Source of the DNA: Paguma larvata
Lineage: Eukaryota; Chordata; Mammalia; Carnivora; Viverridae
DNA: 64,000 nucleotides
Direction: 5' to 3'
Assembly: GCA_030068075.1 (NCBI GenBank)
Contig: CM057841.1
Coordinates: forward strand, 47,285,030-47,349,029
Below are positions 33,475-44,036 of this stretch, one piece after another. The position numbers and the translations under genes were made by a program. Position 1 is the first letter of the stretch. Every line of letters begins with the position of its first letter. Below the pieces are notes generated by a model. It was given only the letters and a program-made list of their open reading frames with translations, was not told the origin of the DNA and did no database searches.

Positions 33475-35049
33475 TTCAGTAAAAAGCTAGTACTCTAATA
33501 AATGGAAAGTGCTGAGTTCTGAAGCTGGCACATTGCAAGGCTCAGGTGTATGTCAGCTGTTATTAGCAACTAATACAGATTTGCAGGTTTAAAGGAAAGT
33601 CACTGCCTGGGTCAAACTCGCTCTTGGTTCTCTTTGCTGCTTCCCTCAGCCCCTGCCCTTCTCTGAGAGGAAGCCCAGGTGATGGCAGCCATGCCCCTGA
33701 AGCCCTGGCACCAGGGGAGCTGAGACTCCCTCAGATCCTTCAAGAAATCTTATTTCAATCAAAGAGAAAAGAGGGATGATTCTGGCAAAGGTGTTAGAGC
33801 CAAAGCAGACGCCCCTGTTCATCCTCACAGTGGGACTGGATGCTGGGGGAGAGAGCTGATGATGACGGACGGAACAGCCAGGGACTCCAAGGCGCAGGAA
33901 GCAATGGCTGGAGATGGCTGGAGAGAGTAAGGAATCCGAAATACAGCCTCCTGCACTCCCATTATCTCTGCTGAGCTGGAGGGCCCCCAGGTTCAGTAGG
34001 CATCCCCACAAAAGGATCCATGAGATAAGGGATTCAGGCCAATGGAGATATCCAGTGTTCGGTGGGAGTGTTCAAGATCAACAAAGCTGCAAGGTTCTTG
34101 GCAGTCAGGCCCAGAGGGATAGTAGGAGGAGGAAAGGAAGAAGGGGGCCTATACCATTTGTCTTCCAAAAAGAGAGCAAAGTTGGGGGCTCACAATCAGT
34201 GAGGAAAGAATTGGTTCAGGAGGGGCACATGAATGTCTGTCTTGAGAGTCAGTTGAGGGAAGCAGCATGCTGCAATATGAAACGTGGTGCTAGGTGATAG
34301 GAAGTTTCAGAATAGATTCCCTGTCAGCCCTCCGGGGCATTGTAGCTTTGAGCTAGTCACTCACCTCTTTGTGCCTCAGCTGACCTCATCTGTCAGACGG
34401 CAGCAATGCTGTTCATTCCAGGTTAGGAAGAAAGATTTTGGCAGGTACCTTTCAGCTCCACAGTGTGGTGGGTTGTTGAGTGCTGCTTGATGGGCTCAGT
34501 CTTTTTGGAACTTCTCTGTGTCACATCTCAGCATCTGTGATCTTATCCCAAGTACCATTCCCAGATCATCCATTGTCTGTGGGTTCCTTTTGGTTAATAT
34601 CGCTTTGCCCAGAAGCCTGATCTCAACACATCAGAGACACAATTCATTGTATCCCTTGCACCTCCCACTCCTCCTGCACTTCTGTCAATTGCTACTATCC
34701 CCATGCCACCATCCCTAGTCACCGTTTTTTAGGTTTTTAGTCATTATTGACTCTTCATTCTCCTTTGTCACGTTTTCCATTCAATCCGAGGCCTGTTTTT
34801 CCTGTCTCAGCACCCATTTGTCTTTTCTTTGTATGGCTTGCCTGATTTTATCATCCCTTTCCTGGATATTGTCAGCAGAGCCTCTCAACAATTTTCTTTG
34901 TCTTGTCTTGGGCTTTCCTGTTATCTGACACTTATTGGCTATAGAGCTCAGGTTCAGGTTCTTGAATTTGACTTTGTTGTTGTACGATGATCCACCTAAG
35001 TGCTTTAACCCACGGAGTTGAAGTCAGATTGGCATTTTATAAAGATCTT

Positions 35050-35224
35050 TTTTTTTTTAAATTTATTGTCAAATTCGTTTCCGTATAACACCCAGTGCTC
35101 ATCCCAACAAGTGCCCTCCTCTGTGCCCATCACCCACTCGCCCTCCTCCCACACCCCCTCACCCCTCAGTTTGTTCTTAGTCTTTGAGAGTCTCTTATGT
35201 TTTGTCTCCCTCCTGCTCTGTGTC
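35050..35224 (-). mobile_element. Very short 5'-truncated LINE-1 3' end
   Basis: 175 bases matching the 3' end of the young L1 at 37342-37520 (AACACCCAGTGCTCATCCCA, GTCTTTGAGAGTCTCTTATG). The perfect 13-base duplication TTATAAAGATCTT at 35037-35049 and 35225-35237 frames it. Confidence 0.93.
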
Positions 35225-36310
35225 TTATAAAGATCTTAATATGTGCTGGACAGAAGGTGGATTTGGGTGATAAACCTGAAGTTAGGGACCATTTCCTCAG
35301 TCCAAAGGACAGTTGCTGAGGACTTGAATTATGTGGTGATTAATGAAGATGCATAGGAGTCAGATCCAAGAAATATTTAGGAGATAGAACTGGCAGTATT
35401 TGATTGCTGATTGCTTGCCAGAACTAATTAGTGACTAGGGGGATAGTTGCAAATGATTCTCAGGTTTCCAGCCAAGAAGACCAAGCTGAAAGTGGTGCTG
35501 CTGATTGAGACAGGGGATCAAGATAATGACCAGCATCAGGATTGAGCACTTAGTGTTTGTTTCTCCTTGTGCTGATCAGGTTATATGAATTAGAAGCAGC
35601 CATTTTAGGGAGGGTGACGAGTTCAGAATTGGACATGTCAGGAACATACCTGGCATGTAGGTCACTAGAGCATCTGAGGCAGGCACGTGACTGATGCCAG
35701 GGCCACGTGAGACCTTGGAGGGAGGATCATGTCCACACAGGGAAGGCACCAGGGAGACGAGAAGGCCCACATTGGTACTGTCTGAGAAGGAAGACTTTGG
35801 ACATACCCTTCCTGTTTGCTCTGACGTCTGGTATTGTCTCTTACTTCTCTATTTAAATCTAGTCTGATCTCCTTCACTCTAAAAAGTGACGATTTCTGCT
35901 TGCAATCTGCTACATCTATTTCTTGACCCACTAGTGGTTCTCAGGGAGTTAAAAAGAAAAATAAAGCTAGTCTGGGAAAGATAACTACCCTCCAGTGGGC
36001 CTGAATAGCTAAAGTAAGAAAAAGTGAAAGGGGAAAAGGGAGAGGAAGTACCTGCTGAGCTCTGCCAGGGGAGCGGGGAGAGCGGCCTGGAGAGGAGAAG
36101 CGCAGCCCTAAAGGGAAGGTGGGAGATGGGCGCCACCGTGTGGGAGTGGAGAGCAAGGAGATTGAGGAGCACCTTTGAAGCCATCTTGGTGTTCCCAGCA
36201 AGGAGAGGGGATAGTGACAGGAGAGTTAGGTAAGGGAGCAGATGGGAGTTTAGGGAAAGTGGCGATTGCCTGGAAGAACTGCTGTGGGGAACCTGATCAG
36301 TCGAATGATA

Positions 36311-36605
36311 GGGTCCTAGGGTGTCAGGGAAGGAGAAGGGTTTCCTTGTCATCTGTTATTCTAATCTGGATAATGTGACACTTGCTTTTTGCTAAACAGC
36401 AAGAGAAAAGATAATGAGAATTGACTTCCAGGCTCCGCATTGTTCTGGTCACTGTGTTTCAGATTATCTCACTGTTCACAGTTTCATCTGTCTTCTTGCT
36501 CCTGTTTCCCAGCCCTTCCCTTCTGAAGAAGCCTACTCCTAATTCACACACACACATGGAGAACTTGGTGATAACCCCCGCTCCCTATTAAAATAGAACT
36601 TCTCA
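36311..36605. other. No recognised feature
   Basis: Spacer after the last homology block of the broken paralogue. Includes a short (CA)n at 36548-36556. No zinc-finger exon is present. Confidence 0.3.
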
Positions 36606-36822
36606 GGGGCACCTGGGTGGCTCAGTCAGTTAAACATCTGACTCTTGGTTTGGGCTCAGGTCATGATCTCATGGTTTGTGAGTTCGAGCCCCGTATCAGG
36701 CTCTATGCTGACGGCATGGAGACTGCTTAGGATTCTCTCTCTCTGCTCTTCTCCTTTCCCCACATGCTCTCGTGCTCTCTGTCTCAAAATAAATAAATAA
36801 GCATTAATAAACAAACAAAATA
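36606..36822 (+). repeat. SINE (carnivoran), variant body
   Basis: GGGGCACCTGGGTGGCTCAG head with the GACTCTTGGTTTGGGCTCAG variant, and an AATAAATAA tail. Confidence 0.9.
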
Positions 36823-37292
36823 AAATTATCCTGGATTATCCAGATGGGCCCAATGTGATAAGAGTTCTTAAAAGTGGAAAAGGTCACTGGAAGAGAGAAC
36901 CACAGAGAGGACAGAGAATGAGAGAAACTTGTCCCATCATTGCTGGCTTTGCAGCTGGAGGAAAAGAGCCATGAATCGAGAAAACTGGATGATCTCTAGA
37001 AACTGCAAAAGTCAAGAAAATAGTCTCTCCTGGGATGCCTGGGTGGCTCAGTTGGTTAAACATCCGGCACTCGGTTTCAGCTTACATCATGATCTCGCAG
37101 TTTGTGAATTCGAGCCCCATGTAGGGCTCTCTGTTGGGCTCCACATTGACAGTGCAGAGCCTGCTTACAGTTCTCTCTCTTCCCCTCTCCCTTTTTCTCT
37201 CTAAATTAATAAATAAATAGAATAATTGTGTGTCATTTTAAGCCGCTATTCATGGTAATTTGTTACTGTAGCAACATGAGATTAACATATCC
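36823..37292 (-). repeat. Ancient interspersed repeat split by a SINE
   Basis: 36823-37031 (TGGATTATCCAGATGGGCCC, TTGCTGGCTTTGCAGCTGGA) and 37220-37292 (GTCATTTTAAGCCGCTATTC, GTAATTTGTTACTGTAGCAA) are the two parts of one old repeat. The same repeat lies in opposite orientation at 62168-62490. I recognise it as a common mammalian repeat but cannot name the family with certainty. Confidence 0.55.
37032..37219 (+). repeat. SINE (carnivoran)
   Basis: GGGATGCCTGGGTGGCTCAG head, body with TCTGTTGGGCTCCACATTG, AATAAATAAATAG tail. Inserted in the ancient repeat around it. Confidence 0.9.
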
Positions 37293-37499
37293 CCAATGTG
37301 AGGCCTCTCTCCATTCCTAAACAACCACTAATCTACTTTCTTTTTTTTTTTTTTTTGTTATAATAGTTTATTTTCAAATTGGTTTACATATAACACCCAG
37401 TGTTCATCCCAACATGTGCCCTTTTTAATGCCCATCACCCCCTCTCCCCCCTCCCTCATCCCCCTTACCCTCAGTTTTTTCTTAGTCTTTGAGAGTCTC

Positions 37500-40400
37500 T
37501 TATGTTTTATCTCCCTCCCTCTCTGTGTCATTTTTTTCTTTCCCCTCTTCCCCTCCCCCTGGTTTTTGCTTAGTTTCACAAAGTCCACCTATTCGTGGAA
37601 ACATATGGTATCTGTCTTTTTCTGACTGACTTATTTCATTTAACATAATACCCTCCAGTTCCATCCATGTTGCTACACATGGCCAGATTTCATTTTTTCT
37701 CATTGCCACGTAGTAGTCCATTGTATATAAGTACCATAACTTCTTTATCCATTCGTCAGTTGATGGGCACTTGGTCTCTTTCCATGATTTGGCTATTGTC
37801 GAAAGTGCTGCTATGAACATTGGGGTACACGTGCTCCTATGCATCAGCATTCCTGTGTCTCTTGGGTAGATTCCTAGCAGGGCTATTGCTGGGTCATAGG
37901 GTAGCTCTATTTTCATTTTTTTGAGGAACCTCCACACCGTTTTCCAGAGTGGCTGCACCAGTTTGCATTCCCACCAACAGTGTAGGAGGGTGCCTACTTC
38001 TCCACATCCTCGCCAGCATCTATAGTTTCCTGATTTGTTCATTTTAGCCACTCTGACTGGTGTGAGGTGGTATCTCAGTGTAGTTTTGATTTGTATTTCC
38101 CTGATGATGAGTGACATTGAGCATCGTTTCATGAGTCTGTTGGCCATCTGAATGTCCCCTTTGGAGAAGTGTCTATTCATATCTTCCGCCCATTTCTTCA
38201 CTGGATTGTTTGTTTTTCGGGTTTGGAGTTTGGTAAGTTCTTTATAAATTTTAGATATTAGTCCTTTATCCGATATGTCATTTGTGATGATCTTTTCCCA
38301 TTCCGTTGGTTGCCTATTCGTTTTGTTGGTTGTTTCTTTTGCCGTGCAGAAGCTTTTTATCTTGATGAGGTCCCAATAGTTCATCTTTGCTTTTAATTCT
38401 CTTGCCTTTGGAGACGTGTCGAGTAAGAAATTTGTGCATCTTAGGTCAAAGAGGCTTTTTCCTGTTTTCTCCTCTAGGATTTTGACGGTTTCCTGTCTCA
38501 CATTCAGATCTTTTATCCATTTAGAATTTATTTTTGTGAGTGGTGTAAGAAAGTGGTCTAGTTTCATTCTTTTGCATGTTGCTGTCCAATTCTCCCAGCA
38601 CCATTTGTTAAAAAGGCTGTCTTTTTTCCATTGGATACATTTTCCCGCTTTGTCAAAGATTAGTTGGCCATATACTTGCGGGTCCATTTCTGAGTTTTCT
38701 ATTCTATTCCATTGGTCTATGCGTCTGTTTTTGTGCCAATACCATACAGTCTTGATGACCACCGCTTTGTAGTAGAGGTTAAAGTCTGGGATTGTGATGC
38801 CTCCCGCCTTGGTTTTATTTTTCAGTATTATTTTGGCTATTCGAGGTCTTTTGTGGTTCCATACAAATTTTAGGATTGTTTGCTCTAGCTTTGAGAAGAA
38901 TGCTGGTGCAATTTTGATTGGGATTGCATTGAATGTGTAGATTGCTTTGGGTAGTATTGCCATTTTGACGATATTTATTCTTCCAATCCATGAGCATGGG
39001 ATGTTTTTCCATTTCCTTGTGTCTTCCTCAATTTCCTTCATAAGTTTTTTATAGTTTTCAGTGTAGAGGTCTTTCACATCTTTGGTTAGGTTTATTCCTA
39101 AGTATTTTATGGTTTTTGGTGCAATTGTGAAAGGGATTAGCTTCTTTATTTCTCTTTCTGCTGCTTCATTGTTGGTGTATAGAAATGCCACCGATTTCTG
39201 TACATTGATTTTGTATCCTGCAACTTTGCTGAAATCATGAATCAGTTCTAGTAGGCTTTTGGTGGATTCTGTCGGGTTTTCCATGTAAAGTATCATGTCA
39301 TCTGCAAAAAGTGAAAGTTTGACTTCCTCCTTGCCAATCTTGATGCCTTTTATTTTGTTTTGTTGTCTGATTGCTGATGCTAAGACTTCCAGCACTATGT
39401 TAAATAGCAGTGGCGAGAGTGGACACCCCTGTCGTGTTCCTGATCTCAGGGGGAAGGCTTTCAATTTTTCCCCATTGAGGATGATATTAGCTGTGGGCTT
39501 TTCATATATGGCTTTTATGATGTTTAAGTATGTTCCTTCTATCCCGACTTTCTCGAGAGTTTTTATTAAGAAAGGATGCTGTATTTTGTCAAATGCTTTT
39601 TCTGCATCTATTGACAGGATCATATGGTTCTTATCTTTTCTTTTGTTGATGTGATGTATCACGTTGATCGATTTGCGAATATTGAACCAGCCCTGCAACC
39701 CAGGGATGAATCCTACTTGATCATGGTGGATAATTCTCTTTATATGCTGTTGGATTCGATTTGCTAGTATCTTGTTGAGAATTTTTGCATCCATATTCAT
39801 CAGGGATATTGGCCTGTAATTTTCTTTCTTTGCTGGGTCTCTATCTGGTTTGGGAATCAAAGTGATGCTGGCTTTATAGAATGAGTCCGGGAGTTTTCCT
39901 TCCGTTTCAATTTTTTGGAACAGCTTGAGGAGGATAGGAATTAACTCTGTTTTAAATGTCTGGTAAAATTCCGCAGGAAAGCCATCTGGTCCAGGGCTTT
40001 TATTTGCTGGGAGGTTTTTAATAACGGATTCTATTTCTTCACTAGTTATGGGTCTGTTCAAATTTTCTATTTCTTCCCGTTTGAGTTTTGGTAGCGTGTG
40101 GCTATTTAGGAAGCTGTCCATTTCTTCCAGATTGCCAAGTTTGGTGGCATATAATTTTTCATAGTATTCTCTGATGATTGCTTGTATCTCTGAGGGATTG
40201 GTTGTAATTTCTCCCTTTTCATTCACGATTTTATCTATTTGAGTTCTCTCTCTTTTCTTTTTGAGAAGCCTGGCTAGAGGTTTGTCTATTTTGTTTATTT
40301 TTTCAAAGAACCAGCTTTTGGTTTCATTGATCTGTTCCACTACCTTTTCTGTCTCCATATGGTTAATTTGAGCTCTGATCTTTGTTATTTCTCTCTTTCT

Positions 40401-41470
40401 GCTGGGCTTGGGTTGTTTTAGTTGATCTGCTTCTAGTTCCTTTAGGCGTGCTGTTAGAATTTGTGTTATTGATTTTTCTTGTTTCTTGAGATGGGCCTGG
40501 ATTGCAATATATTTCCCTCTCAGGACTGCCTTTGCTGCATCCCAGAGCGTTTGGATTGTTGTATTTTCATTTTCATTTGTTTCCATGTATTTTTTAATTT
40601 CTTCTCTGATGGCTTGGTTGACCCAGTCATCTTTTAGTAGGTTATTTCTTAGCCGCCATGTTCTTGGATATTTTCCAGGCTTTCTCCTGTGGTTGATTTC
40701 AAGTTTCAAAGCATTGTGGTCTGACACGGTACACGGTATGATCTCAATTCTTTTATATTTATTCAGAGCTTCCCTGTGCCCCAGAATGTGGTCTCTCTTG
40801 GAAAATGTACCGTGTGCAGATGAGAAGAACGTAAATTCCTTTGCTTCTGGATGAAGGACCCTAAAGATGTCTGTGAGGCCCATCTGTCCTAATGTGTCAT
40901 TCAGGGCTATTGTTTCTGCGGAGATTTTCTGTTTTGTTGATCTATCCAATGCTGAGAGTGGAGTGTTGAGATCCCCTACTATTAGGACATTTTTATCGAT
41001 GAGGTTGCTAATGTTTGTAATTAGTTGTTTTACAAATTTGGGTGCCCCTGAATTCGGTGCGTATTTACAATTGTTAGCTCTTCCTGCTGGATGGTCCCTG
41101 AGACTATTATATAATGTCCTTCCTCATCTCTTATTACATCGTTCATTTTAAAGTCTAATTTGTCTGATATAAGTGTGGCTACTCCGGCTTTCTTCTGACT
41201 TCCAGTAGCATGGTAGATAGTTCTCCATCCCCTCACTTTCAATCTGAAGGTGACTTCAGGTTTAAGATGAGTTTCTTGAAGACAGCAAATAGATGGGTCT
41301 TGTTTTTTAATCCATTCTGTTATCCTGTGTCTTTTGATTGGCGCATTTAGTCCATTTACATTCAGTGTTAATATTGAAAAATATGGGCTTACAGTCACTG
41401 TATTATCTGTAAGTTTCATGTTTGTAAGGCTGTGTCTGGTAGTTTGTATTCGTTGCCTCCTTGTTTTCAT
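37500..41470 (-). pseudogene. L1 ORF2 (endonuclease-reverse transcriptase), one frameshift
   Basis: Starts at 41470 and reads ILTLNVNGLNAPIKRH and CLQETHLKPE, the N-terminus of the apurinic-type endonuclease that nicks target DNA. At about 41061-41065 a small deletion shifts the frame. The rest of the endonuclease continues in another frame ([17 protein letters not shown]), which then stays open to 37500. Reverse transcriptase motifs are intact: [25 protein letters not shown] and the catalytic [12 protein letters not shown]. The C-terminal cysteine region ([13 protein letters not shown]) is present. Without the shift it would be about 1,300 residues, normal for L1. It makes cDNA at the nicked target. 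As it stands the product would be a truncated N-terminus of about 146 residues. Confidence 0.93.
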
Positions 41471-42360
41471 AGAATGCCCCTCAGGATCTCTTGCAGTGCT
41501 GGCTTATTTGTGATAAATTCTTTCAGTTTTTGTTTGTTGGGAAAAATCTTGATCTCTCCTTCTATTCTGAATGACAGGCTAGCCGGATACAGAATTCTTG
41601 GTTGCATGTCCTTCTTGCTCATCACATTGAAGATGTCCTGCCATTCCTTTCTGGCTTGCCAAGTTTCCGTAGATAAGTCTGCTACTACCCTTATAGGTCT
41701 CCCTTTGTATGTTAGGGTTCTTTTGTCCCTAGCTGCTTTCAGGATTCTCTCCCTATCTTTGTATTTTGCCAGCTTCACTATGATGTGCCGTGCAGAAGGT
41801 CTATTCAAGTTACGTCTGAGGGGAGTTCTCTGTGCCTCTTGGATTTCCATGCCCATTTCCTTTCTCATGTTGAGGAAGTTCTCAGCAATGATCTGTTCCA
41901 GAACCCCTTCGACTCCTTTCTCTCTCTCTTCTTCCTCTGGAACTCCTATGATACGGATATTGTTTCTTTTGACTGCATCGCTCAGCTCTCGAATTCTCCT
42001 TTCCTGTTCCTGGATCAGCTTCTCTCTCTTTTTATCTGCTTCCTCTTTTTCAATGATTTTGTCTTCTAATGCACTAACTCTTTCCTCTACCTCTTCAATC
42101 CGTGCTGTGGCTGCTTCCAGTTTCCCCTGTATTTCTTCCAATGTCTTCTTTAATTCTTCCTGACCGTTTTTAAGGTCTTTGAACTTTGCCTCGTGGGACC
42201 CCTTGCATTCATCTAAGCTTTTTTCAAGGCCAGCAATTAGTTTTATGATTAACATTCTATATTCAAGTTCTGTTATGTTGCTTATATCTCTTTTCATTAA
42301 TTCTTGAGCTGTCACTGCTTCTTGTAGACTCTTTTGAGGAGAATTCTTCTGTCTCGTCAT
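41467..42360 (-). CDS. L1 ORF1 protein (RNA-binding trimer), intact
   Basis: 297 residues from MTRQKNSPQK. I chose this start over an upstream in-frame ATG at 42456 because the extra 32 residues lack ORF1 character. Order: basic N-terminus, long heptad-rich coiled coil (about residues 30-140, e.g. AATARIEEVEERVSALEDKI), an RRM-like domain (NNIRIIGVPEEEE, about 140-200), and a C-terminal RNA-binding domain (YKGRPIRVVADLSTET, ILYPASLSFRIEGEIK) ending ALQEILRGIL. It coats L1 RNA as a trimer in the ribonucleoprotein. The stop overlaps the ORF2 start as ATGA. No internal stops, so it could still be translated if the element is transcribed. Confidence 0.95.
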   Translation of the reverse strand: MTRQKNSPQKSLQEAVTAQELMKRDISNITELEYRMLIIKLIAGLEKSLDECKGSHEAKFKDLKNGQEELKKTLEEIQGKLEAATARIEEVEERVSALEDKIIEKEEADKKREKLIQEQERRIRELSDAVKRNNIRIIGVPEEEEREKGVEGVLEQIIAENFLNMRKEMGMEIQEAQRTPLRRNLNRPSARHIIVKLAKYKDRERILKAARDKRTLTYKGRPIRVVADLSTETWQARKEWQDIFNVMSKKDMQPRILYPASLSFRIEGEIKIFPNKQKLKEFITNKPALQEILRGIL

Positions 42361-42806
42361 TTTGGCTGGATGTGTTATGGGTTGTTTCTTGAAGTTGCCC
42401 TGGAAAGGAAAACTGACAGACACACAGAACACAGAAATACTCAAACGTACCGACAAATGGTCCAGACAAGCAGTTCACAACAGAAAAAAATAACAAGTGA
42501 CTCTCTGAGGGCAATGTCCTGAAGTAACAGCTACACGTTAAGGACAGGGTATGTAGTGTGCTGGTGGCAGAGCATATATAGACAGAATAATGACTGGTGC
42601 AGGGAGAAGAAGGAAATGGACTTTGCCCAGGTAGAGCGACTAAAGGGTTTAATCCAGACTGATAGAAATCAGAATAAGGACAGGTGCGAGGGAAAAGGAA
42701 TAAAGATCGATGTCGTCTAGATGAACTTATATGGCCTGGTTATTCCAGAAAAAGGGCTAGGGAAGTAAAGAAGAGGTTGTAGGACATGTCCTCGAAGAGT
42801 GGGTTA

Positions 42807-42920
42807 AAAAACAAAACAAAAACAAAAAACAAAAAACAAAAAACAAAAAACAAAACAAAAAAAACCCAAACAAAACAAACAAACAAACAAAAAACAAAAA
42901 AACAAAAAACAAAAAGAACG
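42807..42920. repeat. A-rich (CAAAA)n simple repeat in L1 5'UTR
   Basis: Low-complexity CAAAA/CAAAAA units on the plus strand. Short reading frames across it are artefacts. Confidence 0.9.
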
Positions 42921-43280
42921 AAAAAAATGATTAAGCCAGTCAGTACCCTGGATGACCAGCTCAGGGATGGGGATCGGTAGGAATGAGAAAGGGAGGGATA
43001 AATTTAAAAAGAAGAAATGACTGGCGTTACTCCAGGCAGCAATCTCCACTTGGATCAGTCGCTCCTGCTGATCGTTTGGGTGGGGCGTGGTTTAGTGTAG
43101 GCGGGTCCGGCCCCCACTGCTGCAGGGATGGCTTCTGGGGTGACTTCCTGGCTTGTGAGACAACAATGGCGTCTCTCCAGACCCGCGCCACCAGTCCTGG
43201 AGGCTTTATTCGCCCCTTTATTTCTGTTCTCTCTCCACCGCCCACGCCAGCCTAGTGTGGTTTACTGGAGCCGCGCCTGG

Positions 43281-43620
43281 GGCTGCCTGGGTGCCTGCTG
43301 CCTATCCCGGCAGGGTGCCTGCCTGGAGGCGCTGGGCGAGGGTGGCGCGGTGGCGCGGCCGTCTGCTACCCCCCGATTTGGCTGTAACTGTGCGGGGGTT
43401 AGAGGTGCTCCGCAGGAGCCGCCGCCTGGGTCCCCCCTGCCTGTCCCGGCAGCGCGCGCGCCCCGGAGGCTCTGGGCGAGGGTGGCGCGGTGGTGCGGCC
43501 GTCTGCCACCCCCCCCCCCCCCGATTTCGTTATAATTGTGCCGGGGTTAGAGGTGCTCCGCAGGCGGCGCCGCCTGCGTCCCCGCTGCCAGTCCCTCCCG
43601 CGCGCGTCCCAGTGGCTCAG
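43281..43620 (-). repeat. GC-rich tandem repeat in L1 5'UTR, 140-base period
   Basis: GGAGGC followed by (G/T)CTGGGCGAGGGTGG starts at 43325 and again at 43465. Each unit goes on through GATTT, GGGGTTAGAGGTGCTCCGCA and GTCCC. Partial units flank both ends (about 2.5 copies). It includes a C-run at 43509-43522. Confidence 0.85.
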
Positions 43621-44036
43621 GACGGGGTTGGTGCGGTCCCAGCAGCGCGCGGGGATTGCTGCTGTTTGCCACTGAACTTCTCTTCAAAAGCCCTGCATTT
43701 AGGGCCTGGATGGTAGCAGTCTCACCCGCTCTGGCCCTCTCGTTCAGATGTTGTTCGATCGGCACTTTCCCAGCTATCTCCGAAGACGCTCACCCTCCCC
43801 TCAGCTCAACTTCCCGAGTTCGAGTTCGTTTTATCCGACCCAGATTAAACTCACAGTTCAGTTGGGCCGTGTCTGTTTTCGCCTTAGTTTCTTGTCAGCT
43901 CTAGCACCTTTTCCCCCCGATTTTTGGAGTTGAGAGAGAGACAATGGTTTCAGTCGTCCCCCTTTAAAGGGCAAGCGAAATACTGGAGCCCCCTACTCCT
44001 CCGCCATGTTGCCTCGCTCCCCCTAATCTACTTTCT

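Larger units (their letters stand above)
29290..36310 (+). pseudogene. Partial, broken paralogue of ZNF19 (5' half only)
   Basis: Blocks align in order with the ZNF19 locus: promoter and exon 1 (29295-29378 with 48165-48224), intron blocks (29830-29990 with 48690-48810; 30170-30240 with 48925-49010), the start-codon exon and flank (33590-34000 with 50255-50660), later intron (35330-35720 with 52395-52690), and a last block (about 36060-36300 with 57080-57220). The start exon (33650-33714) reads MAAMPLKPWHQ, but its donor is GG instead of GT. The interval that holds both KRAB exons in ZNF19 is reduced here to about 340 bases, and no zinc-finger exon follows. It cannot make a KRAB zinc-finger protein. 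A non-coding transcript from its promoter remains possible. Confidence 0.8.
37342..44022 (-). mobile_element. Full-length young LINE-1
   Basis: 6.68 kb on the minus strand, bounded by the perfect 14-base duplication CTAATCTACTTTCT at 37328-37341 and 44023-44036. In L1 order: a 5'UTR of about 1.66 kb (44022-42361) starting with a YY1-type site, intact ORF1, ORF2 with a single frameshift, a short 3'UTR and an A-tail (T-run from 37342). The perfect duplication and nearly open frames indicate recent insertion. The frameshift in the endonuclease region makes this copy probably unable to supply its own ORF2 protein. Confidence 0.96.
42361..44022 (-). promoter_or_regulatory. L1 5'UTR and internal promoter
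   Basis: About 1.66 kb. From the 5' end: AACATGGCGGAGG (YY1-type site, plus-strand GCCATGTT at 44003-44010), a GC/CpG-rich segment (about 43040-43700) with 140-base tandem units, then an A-rich (CAAAA)n tract at 42807-42920 before ORF1. YY1 near the 5' end positions transcription of human L1, so the same role is inferred here. Confidence 0.85.

Noticed and set aside
33914..34297. 127-residue plus-strand frame and an overlapping 121-residue minus-strand frame (33646-34011)
   Set aside because: They overlap the start exon and intron of the broken ZNF19 copy, and neither matches the known reading frame.
35879..36352. 157-residue minus-strand frame
   Set aside because: It lies in an intron-like block of the broken ZNF19 copy, is Ser/Pro/Leu-rich and has no family motif. 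The matching block in the intact locus is not open.
41432..42163. 243-residue plus-strand open frame
   Set aside because: It is the antisense of the intact L1 ORF1 and has no independent protein character.
43128..43716. GC-rich plus-strand frames of 135 and 153 residues rich in Pro, Arg and Ala
   Set aside because: They run through the tandem-repeat CpG part of the L1 5'UTR on the antisense strand. Open length is due to GC composition.
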